DNA of 64,000 nucleotides from Leifsonia sp. ku-ls (GTDB lineage Bacteria; Actinomycetota; Actinomycetes; Actinomycetales; Microbacteriaceae), in NCBI GenBank assembly GCA_003367665.1, contig QKXI01000007.1, positions 62,001 through 126,000 on the forward strand. The letters run 5' to 3'. The translations under genes were made by a program, and so were the position numbers. Shown here piece after piece: positions 1-10,403 of the stretch. The number at the start of each line of letters is the position of its first letter. The first letter of the stretch is position 1. The notes below the pieces were generated by a model. The model was not told the origin of the DNA. It ran no database searches and was given only the letters and a program-made list of their open reading frames with translations.

Positions 1-1
1 G

Positions 2-1477
2 GACCACAAGTCGCTCGCGATCGACTTCGCGTCGTTCATGGCGGGCAACGACAGCGGCTACCTGCGCGACCTGACCGAGAAGATGAAGCAGGCCGCCAGC
101 ACGATGGACTACGAGGCCGCCGCGCGGCACCGCGACGCCATCCAGGCGCTGGAGGGCGCCCTCGGCAAGAGCGCGGTCGTGCTGCCGGAGAGCATCGACG
201 CCGACGTCTTCGGCATCGCCCACGACGAGCTCGCCGCCGCCGTGCAGCAGTTCATCGTCCGCGGCGGGCGCGTGCGCGGTGTGCGCAGCTGGGTCGTCGA
301 CAAGGAGCTCGACATGGACCTGGGCGAGCTGGTCGAGACCGTGGTGCAGAACGCCTACGACGGTCCCGACGCGCCGCCGCGCGAGATCCTGGTGCCGGAG
401 CTGCCGGACGACACGGCCGAGCTGGAGCAGTGGCTCACCCAGCGCCGGCGCGAGACGCCCGACCCGTCGGCCCCGCGCGGGCGCCTGACCGGGCGAGTGG
501 AGCTGCGCACCGCGCAGCGCGGCGACAAGGCGGCCCTTGCCCAGACGGTCGAGATGAACGCGAAGAACGCGCTCGTGCTCTACAAGACCCGGCGCAGCTC
601 CGACTTCGTCGCGCGCTCGAAGGCGCTGAACGACATCCAGGACGCCCTCGGCATGGCCGACGCGCCGCTGCGGATGGAGTGCTACGACGTCTCCCACCTC
701 AGCGGCACCAACATCGTCGCGTCGATGGTGGTGTTCGAGGACGGGCTGCCGCGCAAGGACCAGTACCGCCGATTCAGCATCCCCGAGTCCACCGACGACA
801 CCGAGTCGATCTACCAGGTCATCTCGCGCCGGCTGGCGTACCTCAAGGAGGCGCCGGCCGCCGAGACGACACCGGACGCCGACGAGACCGCGCTCGACGC
901 GGATGCCGCCCTCGACGCCGAAGGAGCGGCGGGCGCGGACGAGGTGGTCGAGGCCGCGGCGGAGCGACGCAGGCGCAAGTTCTCGTACCCGCCGAACCTG
1001 CTCATCGTCGACGGCGGCCAGCCGCAGGTCGCCGCGGCGAAGCGGGCGCTCGACGAGTCCGGGGTGACCGGCATCCAGCTCGCGGGCATCGCGAAGCGGC
1101 TGGAGGAGATCTGGCTGCCCGACTCCGACTTCCCGGTCATCCTGCCGCGCAACAGCGACGCCCTGTTCCTCATCCAGCGGCTGCGGGACGAGGCGCACCG
1201 GTTCGCGATCACCTACCAGCGGGCGCGCCGCAAGCGCGACATCGGCACGGTGCTCGGCGAGATCCCGGGTCTCGGGCCCTCGCGCGTGAAGGAGCTGCTG
1301 AAGCACTTCGGCTCGGTGGCGCAGCTCCGCAAGGCCACCCCGGAGCAGATCGCGGAGGTCCGCGGTGTCGGCCCGACCCTGGCGACGGCGATCTTCGAGC
1401 GCCTCGCGGAGGGCGGCCGCGGCGAGACCGCGGATGCGCACGCCGAAGAGGGGCAGGCGACGGGCGCCAGTCGCTAG
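2..1477 (+). CDS. uvrC: UvrABC system protein C, 3' part of the gene (5' end outside window)
   Basis: UvrC is the endonuclease subunit of nucleotide excision repair, cutting on both sides of the lesion after UvrAB loading. The reading frame is open from base 2, so the GIY-YIG nuclease domain lies outside the window. What is present starts at the UVR (UvrB-binding) motif, seen as [17 protein letters not shown]. The RNase H-like nuclease domain follows, with [19 protein letters not shown] and RDEAHRFAI carrying the expected acidic and His residues, and a C-terminal double helix-hairpin-helix ([25 protein letters not shown]). An Ala/Asp/Glu-rich insert of about 45 residues separates YDVSHLSG from VDGGQPQ, probably a flexible loop. 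The stop TAG overlaps a promoter-like TAGGCT ahead of rapZ. Confidence 0.96.
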   Translation, partial: DHKSLAIDFASFMAGNDSGYLRDLTEKMKQAASTMDYEAAARHRDAIQALEGALGKSAVVLPESIDADVFGIAHDELAAAVQQFIVRGGRVRGVRSWVVDKELDMDLGELVETVVQNAYDGPDAPPREILVPELPDDTAELEQWLTQRRRETPDPSAPRGRLTGRVELRTAQRGDKAALAQTVEMNAKNALVLYKTRRSSDFVARSKALNDIQDALGMADAPLRMECYDVSHLSGTNIVASMVVFEDGLPRKDQYRRFSIPESTDDTESIYQVISRRLAYLKEAPAAETTPDADETALDADAALDAEGAAGADEVVEAAAERRRRKFSYPPNLLIVDGGQPQVAAAKRALDESGVTGIQLAGIAKRLEEIWLPDSDFPVILPRNSDALFLIQRLRDEAHRFAITYQRARRKRDIGTVLGEIPGLGPSRVKELLKHFGSVAQLRKATPEQIAEVRGVGPTLATAIFERLAEGGRGETADAHAEEGQATGASR

Positions 1478-1480
1478 GCT
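1475..1480 (+). promoter_or_regulatory. Candidate -10 box for rapZ
   Basis: TAGGCT fits the actinobacterial TANNNT -10 consensus and overlaps the uvrC stop codon. It lies about 35 bases before the rapZ ATG, which has its own ribosome binding site (GGAGGAG at 1501-1507). No clear -35 is seen, so rapZ may also be read through from uvrC. Confidence 0.3.
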
Positions 1481-1515
1481 GGGAGGCACATCCAGAACGC
1501 GGAGGAGACCGGTCG

Positions 1516-2412
1516 ATGGCCACCGACGACGGCGAGACGACAGCAAACGCCGAACAGCAGGAAGTGCTCATCGTCACGGGGATGTCGGGCGCCGGTCGCT
1601 CGACCGTCGCCAACGCGCTGGAGGACCTCGACTGGTACGTCGTCGACAACCTCCCGCCGCAGATGCTGCGCCCGCTGATCGAGCTGGCGAACCGCGCCGA
1701 GTCCGGCCTCCCGCGCATCGCGGCGGTGGTCGACGTGCGCGGGCGCAACTTCTTCTCCGACCTGCGCGAGATGATCCAGAGCCTGCGCGAGGGCACCAAG
1801 GTGCGCGTGCTGTTCCTGGAGGCGTCGGACGCGGTGCTCGTGCGCCGCTTCGAGCAGGTGCGCCGACCGCACCCGCTGCAGGGCGACGGGACGATCCTCG
1901 ACGGGATCTCGGCCGAGCGCACGCGGCTGCGCGAGATCCGGGAGGCGAGCGACATCATCGTCGACACCTCCGACCTCAACATCCACCAGCTCGCCACCAA
2001 CATCACCGACACGTTCGCGGCGGAGGACGCTGCGGACGTGCAGCTGACGGTGATGAGCTTCGGCTTCAAGTACGGACTGCCCGCCGACGCCGACATGGTC
2101 GCCGACGCGCGCTTCCTGCCGAACCCGTTCTGGAACCCCGAGCTGCGGCCGCACACCGGCCTCGACGAGGTCGTGCGCGACTACGTGCTCGAGCAGGACG
2201 GCGCGGCGGAGTTCATCCAGGCCTACGTGTCCGCGCTGCGCCCGATCATGGCCGGCTACCAGCGCGAGAACAAACGGCACGCGCTGATCGCGATAGGCTG
2301 CACTGGCGGAAAGCACCGGTCCGTCGCGATTGCGGAAGAGCTCGCGGCACGGTTGCGCACCTTCCCCGGTCTGTCGGTCAACACCAAGCACCGCGACCTC
2401 GGCCGTGAATGA
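1516..2412 (+). CDS. rapZ: RNase adapter / nucleotide-binding protein RapZ (YvcJ family)
   Basis: This 298-residue P-loop protein belongs to the RapZ/YvcJ family, which binds nucleotides and in enterobacteria acts as an adapter for RNase E in small-RNA decay; the actinobacterial role is less clear. The Walker A motif GMSGAGRS lies at residues 22-29, VVDNLPP follows, and the C-terminal domain has the family signature [18 protein letters not shown]. The ATG is preceded by GGAGGAG at a good distance; the in-frame region upstream belongs to the uvrC shadow. In many Gram-positives rapZ is followed by yvcK and whiA. Here whiA follows after 55 bases with no room for yvcK. Confidence 0.95.
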   Translation: MATDDGETTANAEQQEVLIVTGMSGAGRSTVANALEDLDWYVVDNLPPQMLRPLIELANRAESGLPRIAAVVDVRGRNFFSDLREMIQSLREGTKVRVLFLEASDAVLVRRFEQVRRPHPLQGDGTILDGISAERTRLREIREASDIIVDTSDLNIHQLATNITDTFAAEDAADVQLTVMSFGFKYGLPADADMVADARFLPNPFWNPELRPHTGLDEVVRDYVLEQDGAAEFIQAYVSALRPIMAGYQRENKRHALIAIGCTGGKHRSVAIAEELAARLRTFPGLSVNTKHRDLGRE

Positions 2413-2467
2413 TCACGGCTCCCTCCCACACGGCAGCATCCCCGCCTTGAGACAGTAAGGAATCCGA

Positions 2468-3448
2468 TTGGCTCTCACCGCCGACGTCAAGGACGAGCTC
2501 ACGAAGGTCGAGGTCAGCAAGACCACGGTCCGGGCAGCAGAACTGGCCACCATCCTCCGGTTCTCGGGCGGTCTGCACCTGATCGGCGGCCGGATCGCGG
2601 TCGAGAGCGAGCTCGACACCCCGGAGCTCGCCCGGCGGGTGCGGAAAGACCTGGCGGAGCTGTACGGCGTGCGCAGCGACGTCTCGGTGACGCCGGCCTC
2701 CGGCATCCGCCGCTCCAGCCAGTACCTCGTCCGCGTGCTCGACGGCGGCGAGACCCTGGCCAGGCAGACCGGTCTGCTGGACGCGCGGCGCCGCCCGATC
2801 CGCGGCCTCCCGAACCGCCTCACCACCGGCTCCCGCGACGAGCTCGCCGCCGTCTGGCGCGGCGCGTTCCTCGCCAACGGCTCGCTCACCGACCCGGGCC
2901 GCTCCGCGGCGCTGGAGGTCACCTGCCCGGGCAACGAGGCCGCCATGGCGCTCGTCGGAGCGGCCGGCCGGCTCGGCATCGCCGCGAAGGCGCGCGAGGT
3001 GCGCGGCGTGCACCGCGTCGTCATCCGCGACGGCGAGGCGATCAGCGCCATGCTGGTCGCCATGGGCGCCGCCCAGACCGTCGCCAACTGGGAGGAGCTG
3101 CGCCAGCGTCGCGAGGTGCGCGCCAACGCCAACCGGCTGGTGAACTTCGACGACGCCAACCTGCGCCGCTCCGCGCAGGCCGCGGTCGCCGCGTGCGCGC
3201 GGGTGGAGCGGGCGCTCGAGATCCTCGGCCCCGATGTGCCGAAGCACCTCCGCTACGCGGGCGAGCTGCGCCTCGCGCACCGCGACGCCAGCCTCGACGA
3301 GCTGGGCCACCACGCCGACCCGCCGATGACCAAGGACGCCGTGGCCGGCCGCATCCGCCGCCTCCTCGCGATGGCCGACAAGCGCGCGAGCGAGCTCGGC
3401 ATCCCGGGCACCGAGGCGAGCCTCCCCGCCGATCTCGACGAAGTGTAG
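2468..3448 (+). CDS. whiA: DNA-binding protein / sporulation-type regulator WhiA
   Basis: WhiA is a Gram-positive regulator with an N-terminal LAGLIDADG-like domain and a C-terminal helix-turn-helix. In Streptomyces it works with WhiB to switch on division and sporulation genes; in non-sporulating relatives it is tied to cell division. The 326-residue length is typical. The start is TTG at 2468, with the ribosome binding site TAAGGA a few bases upstream. Family features include the opening [15 protein letters not shown] and the C-terminal segment [20 protein letters not shown] before the helix-turn-helix. It ends 117 bases before sodA. Confidence 0.95.
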   Translation: MALTADVKDELTKVEVSKTTVRAAELATILRFSGGLHLIGGRIAVESELDTPELARRVRKDLAELYGVRSDVSVTPASGIRRSSQYLVRVLDGGETLARQTGLLDARRRPIRGLPNRLTTGSRDELAAVWRGAFLANGSLTDPGRSAALEVTCPGNEAAMALVGAAGRLGIAAKAREVRGVHRVVIRDGEAISAMLVAMGAAQTVANWEELRQRREVRANANRLVNFDDANLRRSAQAAVAACARVERALEILGPDVPKHLRYAGELRLAHRDASLDELGHHADPPMTKDAVAGRIRRLLAMADKRASELGIPGTEASLPADLDEV

Positions 3449-3521
3449 CTTTCCCGGTGTACGTTTCGAAGGGGGCCCGCGCCGGCGGAAGCATCCGCGG
3501 GCCGCCCGGGTTGCACCCGAT

Positions 3522-3534
3522 GACTCGACGAGTC
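3522..3534. promoter_or_regulatory. 13-base palindrome in the sodA upstream region
   Basis: GACTCGACGAGTC reads the same on both strands apart from its central base and lies 31 bases before the sodA ATG. Its position suits an operator or an early-transcript hairpin, but no known regulator site was recognised. A chance palindrome is possible in such GC-rich sequence. Confidence 0.2.
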
Positions 3535-3565
3535 GCTCGAATCACAACAACAGTGGAGATGAGTA

Positions 3566-4192
3566 ATGGCTGACTACACGCTGCCTGACCTTCCGTACGA
3601 CTACTCGGCTCTGGAGCCGAACATCAGCGGGCGGATCATGGAGCTGCACCACGACAAGCACCACAAGACGTACGTGGACGGCGCCAACACCGCCCTGGCG
3701 AAGCTGGCCGAGGCCCGCGACGCCGACGACCTGACCTACGTCAACAAGCTCGAGAAGGACCTGGCGTTCAACCTCGCCGGCCACGTCAACCACACGGTGT
3801 TCTGGAACAACCTTTCCCCGGACGGCGGCGACAAGCCGGTCGGCGAGCTGGCGGCGGCGATCGACGAGTTCTTCGGCTCGTTCGACAAGTTCCGCGCCCA
3901 CTTCACGGCGTCGGCGCTCGGCATCCAGGGCTCCGGCTGGTCGATCCTCGCGTGGGACTCGCTCGGGCAGAAGCTCATCATCGAGCAGCTGTACGACCAC
4001 CAGGGCAACCTCGCCGCGGCCACCGTCCCGCTGCTGATGCTCGACATGTGGGAGCACGCCTTCTACCTCGACTACGTCAACGTGAAGGCCGACTACGTGA
4101 AGGCGTTCTGGAACATCACCAACTGGGCGGATGTGAACGACCGCTTCGTCCGTGCGCGCGAGAAGACCGCGGGTCTGCTGCTACTGTCGTAA
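3566..4192 (+). CDS. sodA: Superoxide dismutase, Mn/Fe type
   Basis: Cytoplasmic Mn/Fe superoxide dismutase converting superoxide to hydrogen peroxide and oxygen; 208 residues, normal for the family. The metal ligands are visible: a His in [12 protein letters not shown] (about residue 28), a His in GHVNHTVFW, and Asp and His in [12 protein letters not shown]. The start ATG follows GGAGATGAGTA. The sequence alone does not settle manganese versus iron. The gene sits alone between whiA and gap and is closed by a strong hairpin just after the stop, so it is probably its own transcription unit. Confidence 0.96.
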   Translation: MADYTLPDLPYDYSALEPNISGRIMELHHDKHHKTYVDGANTALAKLAEARDADDLTYVNKLEKDLAFNLAGHVNHTVFWNNLSPDGGDKPVGELAAAIDEFFGSFDKFRAHFTASALGIQGSGWSILAWDSLGQKLIIEQLYDHQGNLAAATVPLLMLDMWEHAFYLDYVNVKADYVKAFWNITNWADVNDRFVRAREKTAGLLLLS

Positions 4193-4199
4193 CCAGGAT

Positions 4200-4230
4200 G
4201 GCGTCCCGGGAGGATGCCTCCCGGGACGCC
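4200..4230 (+). terminator. Hairpin terminator after sodA
   Basis: A perfect 14-base-pair stem (4200-4213 with 4217-4230) with a 3-base loop starts eight bases after the sodA stop. There is no T tract after the stem, which is common for hairpins at gene ends in this window. Confidence 0.7.
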
Positions 4231-4283
4231 GACGTCCGCAACAACCACCCACCAAAGTGCGCCGTGCGGCGCCCATCGAGTAA

Positions 4284-5300
<1,017 letters not shown>

Positions 5301-5315
5301 CGCCAGGCGACCGAC

Positions 5316-6533
5316 GTGACGCTCCGTACCCTCGACTCACTCGGTTCGCTCGCCGGCAAGCGGGTCGTCGTCCGTTGCGATCTCAACGTGCCCCTCGAGG
5401 GCTCGAAGATCACGGACGACGGCCGCGTGCGGGCGTCGATCCCCACCCTCAACGCCCTGATCAACCAGGGCGCGCGGGTGGTCGTCATCTCCCACCTGGG
5501 TCGCCCTGACGGCGCCCCGGACGCCAAGTACAGCCTGGCGCCGGTCGCCCAGCGGCTCTCCGAGCTGCTCGGAAAGCCGGTGACCTTCGCCCGCGACACC
5601 GTCGGCGGGGGAGCCCAGGACGCCGTGGCGGGTCTCGCCGACGGCGACGTCGCCCTGCTGGAGAACCTCCGGTTCAACCCGGGGGAGACCGCGAAGGACG
5701 AGGCGGAGCGCAAGGCCTTCGCCGAGAAGCTCGCCGCGTTCGGCGATGCCTTCGTCTCGGACGGCTTCGGCGTCGTCCACCGCAAGCAGGCCAGCGTCTA
5801 CGAGCTCGCGCAGCTGCTGCCGAGCGCCGCGGGCACGCTCATCCAGGCCGAGCTCGAGGTGCTCGACCGGCTGACCGAGACCCCGGAGCGGCCGTACGCG
5901 GTCGTCCTCGGCGGCTCGAAGGTCTCCGACAAGCTCGGGGTCATCGGCCACCTGCTGCCGAAGGTGAACTCGCTGCTCATCGGCGGCGGGATGCTCTTCA
6001 CGTTCCTCGCGGCACAGGGCCACAAGGTGGGCTCCAGCCTGCTCGAAGCCGACCAGATCGACACCGTGAAGGGCTACCTGGCCAAGGCCGAGGAGCTCGG
6101 CGTCGAGCTGGTGCTCCCGCGCGACGTCGTCGTGGCCTCGACGTTCGGCGCCGACGCGCAGCACGTGGTGCGCCCCATCGACGCGATCGAGGACACCGAC
6201 TGGGGCGACAAGGGCCTCGGGCTCGACATCGGCCCGGAGACGGCCGAGCTGTTCTCGGAGTACATCCGCGGCGCGAAGACGGTGTTCTGGAACGGCCCGA
6301 TGGGCGTGTTCGAGCTGGCGCCGTTCGCGGCGGGCACCAAGGCGGTCGCGCAGGCGCTCACCGAGGTCGACGGCCTCAGCGTCGTCGGCGGAGGCGACTC
6401 CGCGGCGGCCGTGCGCGCGCTCGGCTTCCGCGACGACCAGTTCGGTCACATCTCGACGGGCGGGGGCGCGAGCCTCGAGTTCCTCGAAGGCAAGCGACTC
6501 CCCGGACTGGAGGTCCTCGGATGGCAGCAGTGA
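5316..6533 (+). CDS. pgk: Phosphoglycerate kinase
   Basis: Transfers the acyl phosphate of 1,3-bisphosphoglycerate to ADP, making ATP and 3-phosphoglycerate; 405 residues as expected. Motifs seen are [10 protein letters not shown] near the N-terminus, [31 protein letters not shown] and the nucleotide-loop region [11 protein letters not shown]. The start is GTG at 5316, 15 bases after gap. Its 3' end overlaps the tpiA start by 13 bases, so the two are probably translationally coupled. Confidence 0.97.
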   Translation: MTLRTLDSLGSLAGKRVVVRCDLNVPLEGSKITDDGRVRASIPTLNALINQGARVVVISHLGRPDGAPDAKYSLAPVAQRLSELLGKPVTFARDTVGGGAQDAVAGLADGDVALLENLRFNPGETAKDEAERKAFAEKLAAFGDAFVSDGFGVVHRKQASVYELAQLLPSAAGTLIQAELEVLDRLTETPERPYAVVLGGSKVSDKLGVIGHLLPKVNSLLIGGGMLFTFLAAQGHKVGSSLLEADQIDTVKGYLAKAEELGVELVLPRDVVVASTFGADAQHVVRPIDAIEDTDWGDKGLGLDIGPETAELFSEYIRGAKTVFWNGPMGVFELAPFAAGTKAVAQALTEVDGLSVVGGGDSAAAVRALGFRDDQFGHISTGGGASLEFLEGKRLPGLEVLGWQQ

Positions 6534-7324
6534 GCCCCACGGTGCGGCGGGTCCCGCTCATCGCCGGCAACTGGAAGATGAACCTGGACCACCTCCAGGC
6601 GATCGCGTTCGTGCAGAAGCTGGCGTGGACGCTGAAGGACGCGAACCACGACTTCTCGGCTGTGGAGGTGGCGGTCTTCCCGCCGTTCACCGACCTGCGC
6701 AGCGTGCAGACGCTGGTCGCGGCCGACAAGCTCCCCCTGGCGTTCGGCGGGCAGGACGTCTCCGAGCACGAGTCCGGCGCCTACACCGGCGAGATCTCGG
6801 CGGCGTTCCTGGAGGCGCTGGAGGCCCGGTACGTGATCATCGGCCACTCCGAGCGGCGCACGCTGCACGGCGAGACCGACGAGCAGGTGGCCGCAAAGGT
6901 GGCCGCTGCGCTGAAGCACAACATCGCCCCGATCATCTGCGTCGGCGAGACCGCGGAAGACCTGGAGACCCACGGCGCGAGCGCCGTCCCGGTCGCCCAG
7001 CTCCGCGCGGCGCTCGCCACGGTGGACTCCGCGGCGGACATCGTGGTCGCCTACGAGCCGGTGTGGGCCATCGGCTCCGGGCAGGCCGCGACGCCGGAGC
7101 AGGCGGAGCAGGTCTGCGCCGCGCTGCGCGGCGTGATCGCCGAGGTGCTGGGCGACGACGTGGCGGCGAAGACGCGCATCCTGTACGGCGGGTCGGTGAA
7201 GTCGGGCAACATCGCCGGCTTCATGCGCGAGCCCAACGTCGACGGCGCACTCGTCGGCGGGGCGAGCCTCGACGTGAACGAGTTCGCGGCCATCGTCCGG
7301 TATCAGAAGCACGTCGGGCTCTGA
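6521..7324 (+). CDS. tpiA: Triosephosphate isomerase
   Basis: Interconverts dihydroxyacetone phosphate and glyceraldehyde 3-phosphate; 267 residues, slightly longer than average because of a short N-terminal extension before [10 protein letters not shown]. Active-site residues are the Lys in NWKMN, the His in IIGHSERR and the Glu in [10 protein letters not shown]; the phosphate loop [10 protein letters not shown] is also present. The ATG lies inside the last codons of pgk. It ends the glycolytic block; secG follows with its own promoter-like box. Confidence 0.97.
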   Translation: MAAVSPTVRRVPLIAGNWKMNLDHLQAIAFVQKLAWTLKDANHDFSAVEVAVFPPFTDLRSVQTLVAADKLPLAFGGQDVSEHESGAYTGEISAAFLEALEARYVIIGHSERRTLHGETDEQVAAKVAAALKHNIAPIICVGETAEDLETHGASAVPVAQLRAALATVDSAADIVVAYEPVWAIGSGQAATPEQAEQVCAALRGVIAEVLGDDVAAKTRILYGGSVKSGNIAGFMREPNVDGALVGGASLDVNEFAAIVRYQKHVGL

Positions 7325-7338
7325 GCGCGCCCGCGAGC

Positions 7339-7344
7339 TATACT
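7339..7344 (+). promoter_or_regulatory. Candidate -10 box for secG-rbpA
   Basis: TATACT lies 14 bases after the tpiA stop and about 53 bases before the secG GTG. The leader between them holds a small CCCGGG/CCCGGG hairpin (about 7358-7376). No convincing -35 box was identified. Confidence 0.4.
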
Positions 7345-7397
7345 GGCAGTTGGTTTTCCCCGGGCCTCGCCCCGGGTCGTGTCCCGAAAGGTTCTCC

Positions 7398-7643
7398 GTG
7401 CTGATTCTCCAGGTCGTCCTGCAGGTGCTGCTGGGCATCACCAGCCTCCTGCTGACCTTGCTCATCCTTCTGCACAAGGGCCGCGGTGGCGGTCTGTCCG
7501 ACATGTTCGGCGGCGGTGTCACCTCCAACCTCGGCGCGTCCGGGGTGGCGGAACGCAACCTCAACCGGATCACGGTCATCCTCGGGCTGATCTGGATCAC
7601 GTGCATCGTGGTCCTCGGCCTGATCACCAAGTTCAGCGCGTAA
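7398..7643 (+). CDS. secG: Preprotein translocase subunit SecG
   Basis: Small accessory subunit of the SecYEG protein-export channel; 81 residues. Two hydrophobic spans, about residues 3-22 and 54-74, flank the cytoplasmic loop with the family motif KGRGGGLSDMFGGG. The GTG at 7398 is chosen over in-frame upstream codons because CGAAAGG lies directly upstream and the first helix then begins at the N-terminus. It follows tpiA as in many actinobacteria. Confidence 0.93.
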   Translation: MLILQVVLQVLLGITSLLLTLLILLHKGRGGGLSDMFGGGVTSNLGASGVAERNLNRITVILGLIWITCIVVLGLITKFSA

Positions 7644-7669
7644 GCGCGACACCGGAAAGGGAGAAGAGC

Positions 7670-8035
7670 ATGGCTTCCGGAGGCAGTGCCATCCGCGGCT
7701 CGCGCGTCGGCGCGGGTCCCATGGGCGAGCAGGACCGCGGCTTCCACGCGGAGCGCATCGCCGTGTCGTACTGGGACGCTCTCGGCAACGAGACGATCCG
7801 CTACTTCGCCGCGAACCTCCCCGAGGAGGAGATCCCCGACGTCATCGACTCGCCGTCGACCGGCCTTCCGGCCGGCCGCGACAAGGAGAACCCGCCGTCT
7901 GTGGCGAAGACCGAGCCCTACAAGACGCACCTCGCCTACGTGAAGGAGCGTCGCAGCGAGGAGGAGGCGGAGCAGCTGCTGGAGGACGCCCTCAACCAGC
8001 TGCGCGCCCGCCGCGGTCGCCCCACGAGCAACTAG
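7670..8035 (+). CDS. rbpA: RNA polymerase-binding protein RbpA
   Basis: RbpA binds RNA polymerase and the principal sigma factor and stabilises the open promoter complex in actinobacteria; 121 residues. The N-terminal tail contains IRGSRVGAG, and the C-terminal sigma-interaction part reads THLAYVKERRSEEEAEQL. The central domain has no cysteine at all, so the zinc site of the Streptomyces coelicolor protein is absent; mycobacterial RbpA also lacks it. The ATG follows GGAAAGGGAG. The gene is 26 bases after secG and closed by a strong hairpin. Confidence 0.88.
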   Translation: MASGGSAIRGSRVGAGPMGEQDRGFHAERIAVSYWDALGNETIRYFAANLPEEEIPDVIDSPSTGLPAGRDKENPPSVAKTEPYKTHLAYVKERRSEEEAEQLLEDALNQLRARRGRPTSN

Positions 8036-8047
8036 CGCCCCGCGTCC

Positions 8048-8082
8048 CGAAGGCCGTCCACCGTTCGGGTGGACGGCCTTCG
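8048..8082 (+). terminator. Hairpin terminator after rbpA
   Basis: A perfect 15-base-pair stem, 8048-8062 with 8068-8082, encloses the loop GTTCG. It starts 12 bases after the rbpA stop and ends the glycolysis-secG-rbpA run. No T tract follows. Confidence 0.8.
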
Positions 8083-8123
8083 TGGTGCCGCAGGGGCTAC
8101 ACTGCATCCCACGGGAGGTCGGG

Positions 8124-8552
8124 ATGCGCGGGACGCCGGGGGAGCAGGCGGGGGAGGCGCGCGCCCTCGCGGACGAGGTGGGGCACACCAGCCTCGCCGC
8201 ACTGCTCGATGCGGCGGTCGACCGCGCCGAGGAGGCCGAGCTGCTGCTGACCCGGTACGAGGACGGCGCGCCGCTGCTCGCCGTGGACGCACGGCGCAGC
8301 CTCCGCCTGCGGGTCGCCTTCGCCGAGCTGCAGCGCTGGGTCGACGAGCTCGACCTCGCCGGTAGCGACGCAGAGGTGCGCGACGAGGCGTCTCGTCTGC
8401 TCGCGTTCTACCTGCACCTGCTGACGCACGCCTTCGATCGTGGCATCCGCGCCGAGCACGACCGCTTCGCGATCCGCGGCCGGGGCCCGCTCACCGGCGC
8501 CCCCGCCGCCCGCCTGGCGACCCTCCGCAACCGCCTCCGCGCCTCCGCCTGA
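8124..8552 (+). CDS. Hypothetical helical protein
   Basis: I do not recognise this 142-residue protein. It is rich in Ala, Leu, Arg and Glu and looks largely alpha-helical, with several amphipathic stretches such as SRLLAFYLHLLTHAFDRGI, but no membrane segment, signal peptide or catalytic motif is evident. The ATG at 8124 is chosen because GGGAGGTCGGG lies just upstream; a TACACT box at 8098-8103 could give a short leader. It stands alone between the rbpA terminator and the convergent pgl gene, so neighbours do not suggest a role. Coding is supported by strong third-position GC and the ribosome binding site. Confidence 0.65.
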   Translation: MRGTPGEQAGEARALADEVGHTSLAALLDAAVDRAEEAELLLTRYEDGAPLLAVDARRSLRLRVAFAELQRWVDELDLAGSDAEVRDEASRLLAFYLHLLTHAFDRGIRAEHDRFAIRGRGPLTGAPAARLATLRNRLRASA

Positions 8553-8557
8553 CCGCC

Positions 8558-8612
8558 GAGTGGTGACACAACGTCACCACTCGCGCCGAGCGGTGACATC
8601 TCGTCACCACTC
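8558..8612. repeat. Two tandem palindromes of the GAGTGGTGAC family
   Basis: Two 25-base palindromes (8558-8582 and 8588-8612) repeat with a 30-base period. Each has the form GAGTGGTGAC, five variable bases, GTCACCACTC; the second copy has one change in its left arm. The same sequence family forms a seven-unit array at 36824-37024. It lies between the convergent genes at 8552 and 8671. Confidence 0.85.
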
Positions 8613-8626
8613 GACGCAGAACGACA

Positions 8627-8658
8627 AAGGCCCCGCCGACCGGAGTCGGCGGGGCCTT
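8627..8658 (-). terminator. Hairpin terminator after pgl
   Basis: A perfect 14-base-pair stem, 8627-8640 with 8645-8658, has the loop CGGA and sits 12 bases beyond the pgl stop. On the minus strand it ends the pentose-phosphate operon. It may also stop plus-strand transcripts. Confidence 0.75.
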
Positions 8659-8670
8659 CGCGTGCGCAGG

Positions 8671-9441
8671 TCAGTAGGAGGGCGCGATGAGGTTCTCGGG
8701 CACGTCGACCGCGGCGTCCTTGTCGACGAAGAACACGGTGCGCTTGCGGCCCTTGGCGCCGGCGACCGGCACCTCGGTGTAGCTCGCGCCGGCCAGGGCG
8801 AGCCCGAGGGCGCTCGCCTTGTCGCTGCCGGCCAGCACCAGCCAGATGCGGTCCGACGAGTTGATCACCGGCCGGGTCAGGCTGAGCCGCTGCGGCGGCG
8901 GCTTGGGGGAGTCGCGCTCGGCGATCACCGAGGCCTTGTCCTCGCGGATTCCGGCCCGGTCGGGGAAGAGCGACGCGATGTGGCCGTCGGGGCCGACGCC
9001 GAGGAAGGTGATGTCGAACTTCGGCACCGGCCAGCCCTCGTGCCCGAAGGCCTCCAGTTCGGCGGCGTAGACGCTCGCCGCCTCGTCGATGTCGGGGATC
9101 TCGTCCGACGACGGGAACGGGTGCACGTTCTCCGGCGGCACCGCGATGTGATCGAGCAGCGCCTCGCAGGCCTGCAGCTCGTTCCGATCCGGGTCGTTGC
9201 GCGGCACGAACCGCTCGTCGCCCCACCAGAAGTGCACCTTCGACCAGTCGATGGTGTCGCGGGCGGGGGAGGCGTTGACCGCCTCCAGCACCGCGATGCC
9301 CATCGTGCCGCCGGTCAACGCGATGTTCGCGAAGCCCTGGTCGTCGAGGATGTCGATCGTCTTGGTGAGGAAGCGTGCGGCCACCGAGGCCGCGAGCGCC
9401 TCCTTGTCGGGGTGGACGAGCACCCGCCGTTCGTTCGTCAT
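8671..9441 (-). CDS. pgl: 6-phosphogluconolactonase
   Basis: Hydrolyses 6-phosphogluconolactone to 6-phosphogluconate, the second step of the oxidative pentose-phosphate branch; 256 residues. Family motifs are ALTGGTMG, FWWGDERFVP and GVGPDGHIASLFP, the last carrying the catalytic His. The ATG overlaps the opcA stop by four bases (ATGA), indicating translational coupling. It is the last gene of the tkt-tal-pgi-zwf-opcA-pgl operon and is followed by a hairpin. Confidence 0.95.
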   Translation of the reverse strand: MTNERRVLVHPDKEALAASVAARFLTKTIDILDDQGFANIALTGGTMGIAVLEAVNASPARDTIDWSKVHFWWGDERFVPRNDPDRNELQACEALLDHIAVPPENVHPFPSSDEIPDIDEAASVYAAELEAFGHEGWPVPKFDITFLGVGPDGHIASLFPDRAGIREDKASVIAERDSPKPPPQRLSLTRPVINSSDRIWLVLAGSDKASALGLALAGASYTEVPVAGAKGRKRTVFFVDKDAAVDVPENLIAPSY

Positions 9442-10403
9442 GCCCTGGCGCCTGCTCCTTCGTCGGAGGTCTCCAGCAGTTCGAGACCCTTCGTGATCAC
9501 CTCGCCGTAGAGGTCGTCCGGGTCCAGCCTACGCAGTTCCTCGGCCAGGCAGTCGCGCAGACTGCGGCGTGGCAGGGAGAGGTCGTGCGTCGGCTGGCCG
9601 GGCTGCGACAGCCGGGCGACGTTCGGGATCTCGCGCTCCAGCTCGATGACGCCGGAGGCGCGCTCCATCTTCACCCCGTGGATGCCGCCGGAGCCGATCG
9701 CGCGCGAGGCGAGGTCGTAGCGCACCGGCACCTGCAGCTGCAGGCGCAGCCACGCGGCGAGGAGGAGCGTCGAGGGGGAGTCGGCCGCGCCGGCCACGTC
9801 GACCGACGTGATCGGCTCGTACGGCGGCTGGTCGAGGACGGCGGCGAGCTGGGCGCGCCACAGCGTGAGCCGGGTCCAGGCGAAGTCCGTGTCGCCCGGC
9901 GCGTACGTCTTGCCGAGGTGGAACAGGAACTCCTGCGGGTTCGGCTGCGCCGACGCGTCGGTGATCCGCCGGGTGGCGATGCGACCGAGGGGAGAGGTGG
10001 AGGCCTTCTCGGGCGCGATGCCCGGCCACCAGACCACGACCGGCGCGTCGGGGAGCAGCAGGCCGGTGACCAGCCCCTCCTCGTCGCTCGCGGTCTCGCC
10101 GTAGGCGCGGAGCACGATGACCTCGCTCGCGCCGGCGTCGCCGCCGACGCGGATCTGCGCGTCGAGCCGGGCCTCGCCCTTGGTGCGCTCGCGGTCCTCC
10201 TCGGTCGACACCACGATGACGCGCATCGGGTGCTCGCGGGAGGCGTCGTTGGCGGCCTCGATGGCCTCCTCCTCCTGCCCGAGGTGGGTCGCGATGATCA
10301 GCGTGAGGACGCGCCCGAGGGCGACGGCGCCGCCCTCCTCGCGGATCTTCACGAGGGCCTTCGAGATGTTGCTGACGCTCGTCGCGGGAAGATCGACGAT
10401 CAT
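9438..10403 (-). CDS. opcA: Glucose-6-phosphate dehydrogenase assembly protein OpcA
   Basis: OpcA binds and activates glucose-6-phosphate dehydrogenase in actinobacteria and cyanobacteria. The 321-residue product has the family features MRVIVVS near residue 60, VVVWWPG in the middle and the C-terminal ELRRLDPDDLYGEVI. The ATG at 10403 overlaps the zwf stop by four bases, and its own stop overlaps the pgl start likewise, so the three products are probably made in balance. Confidence 0.95.
   Translation of the reverse strand: MIVDLPATSVSNISKALVKIREEGGAVALGRVLTLIIATHLGQEEEAIEAANDASREHPMRVIVVSTEEDRERTKGEARLDAQIRVGGDAGASEVIVLRAYGETASDEEGLVTGLLLPDAPVVVWWPGIAPEKASTSPLGRIATRRITDASAQPNPQEFLFHLGKTYAPGDTDFAWTRLTLWRAQLAAVLDQPPYEPITSVDVAGAADSPSTLLLAAWLRLQLQVPVRYDLASRAIGSGGIHGVKMERASGVIELEREIPNVARLSQPGQPTHDLSLPRRSLRDCLAEELRRLDPDDLYGEVITKGLELLETSDEGAGARA

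Noticed and set aside
430-1515. Long N-terminal extension of rapZ
   Set aside because: This frame overlaps uvrC; the family N-terminus and the ribosome binding site both point to the ATG at 1516.
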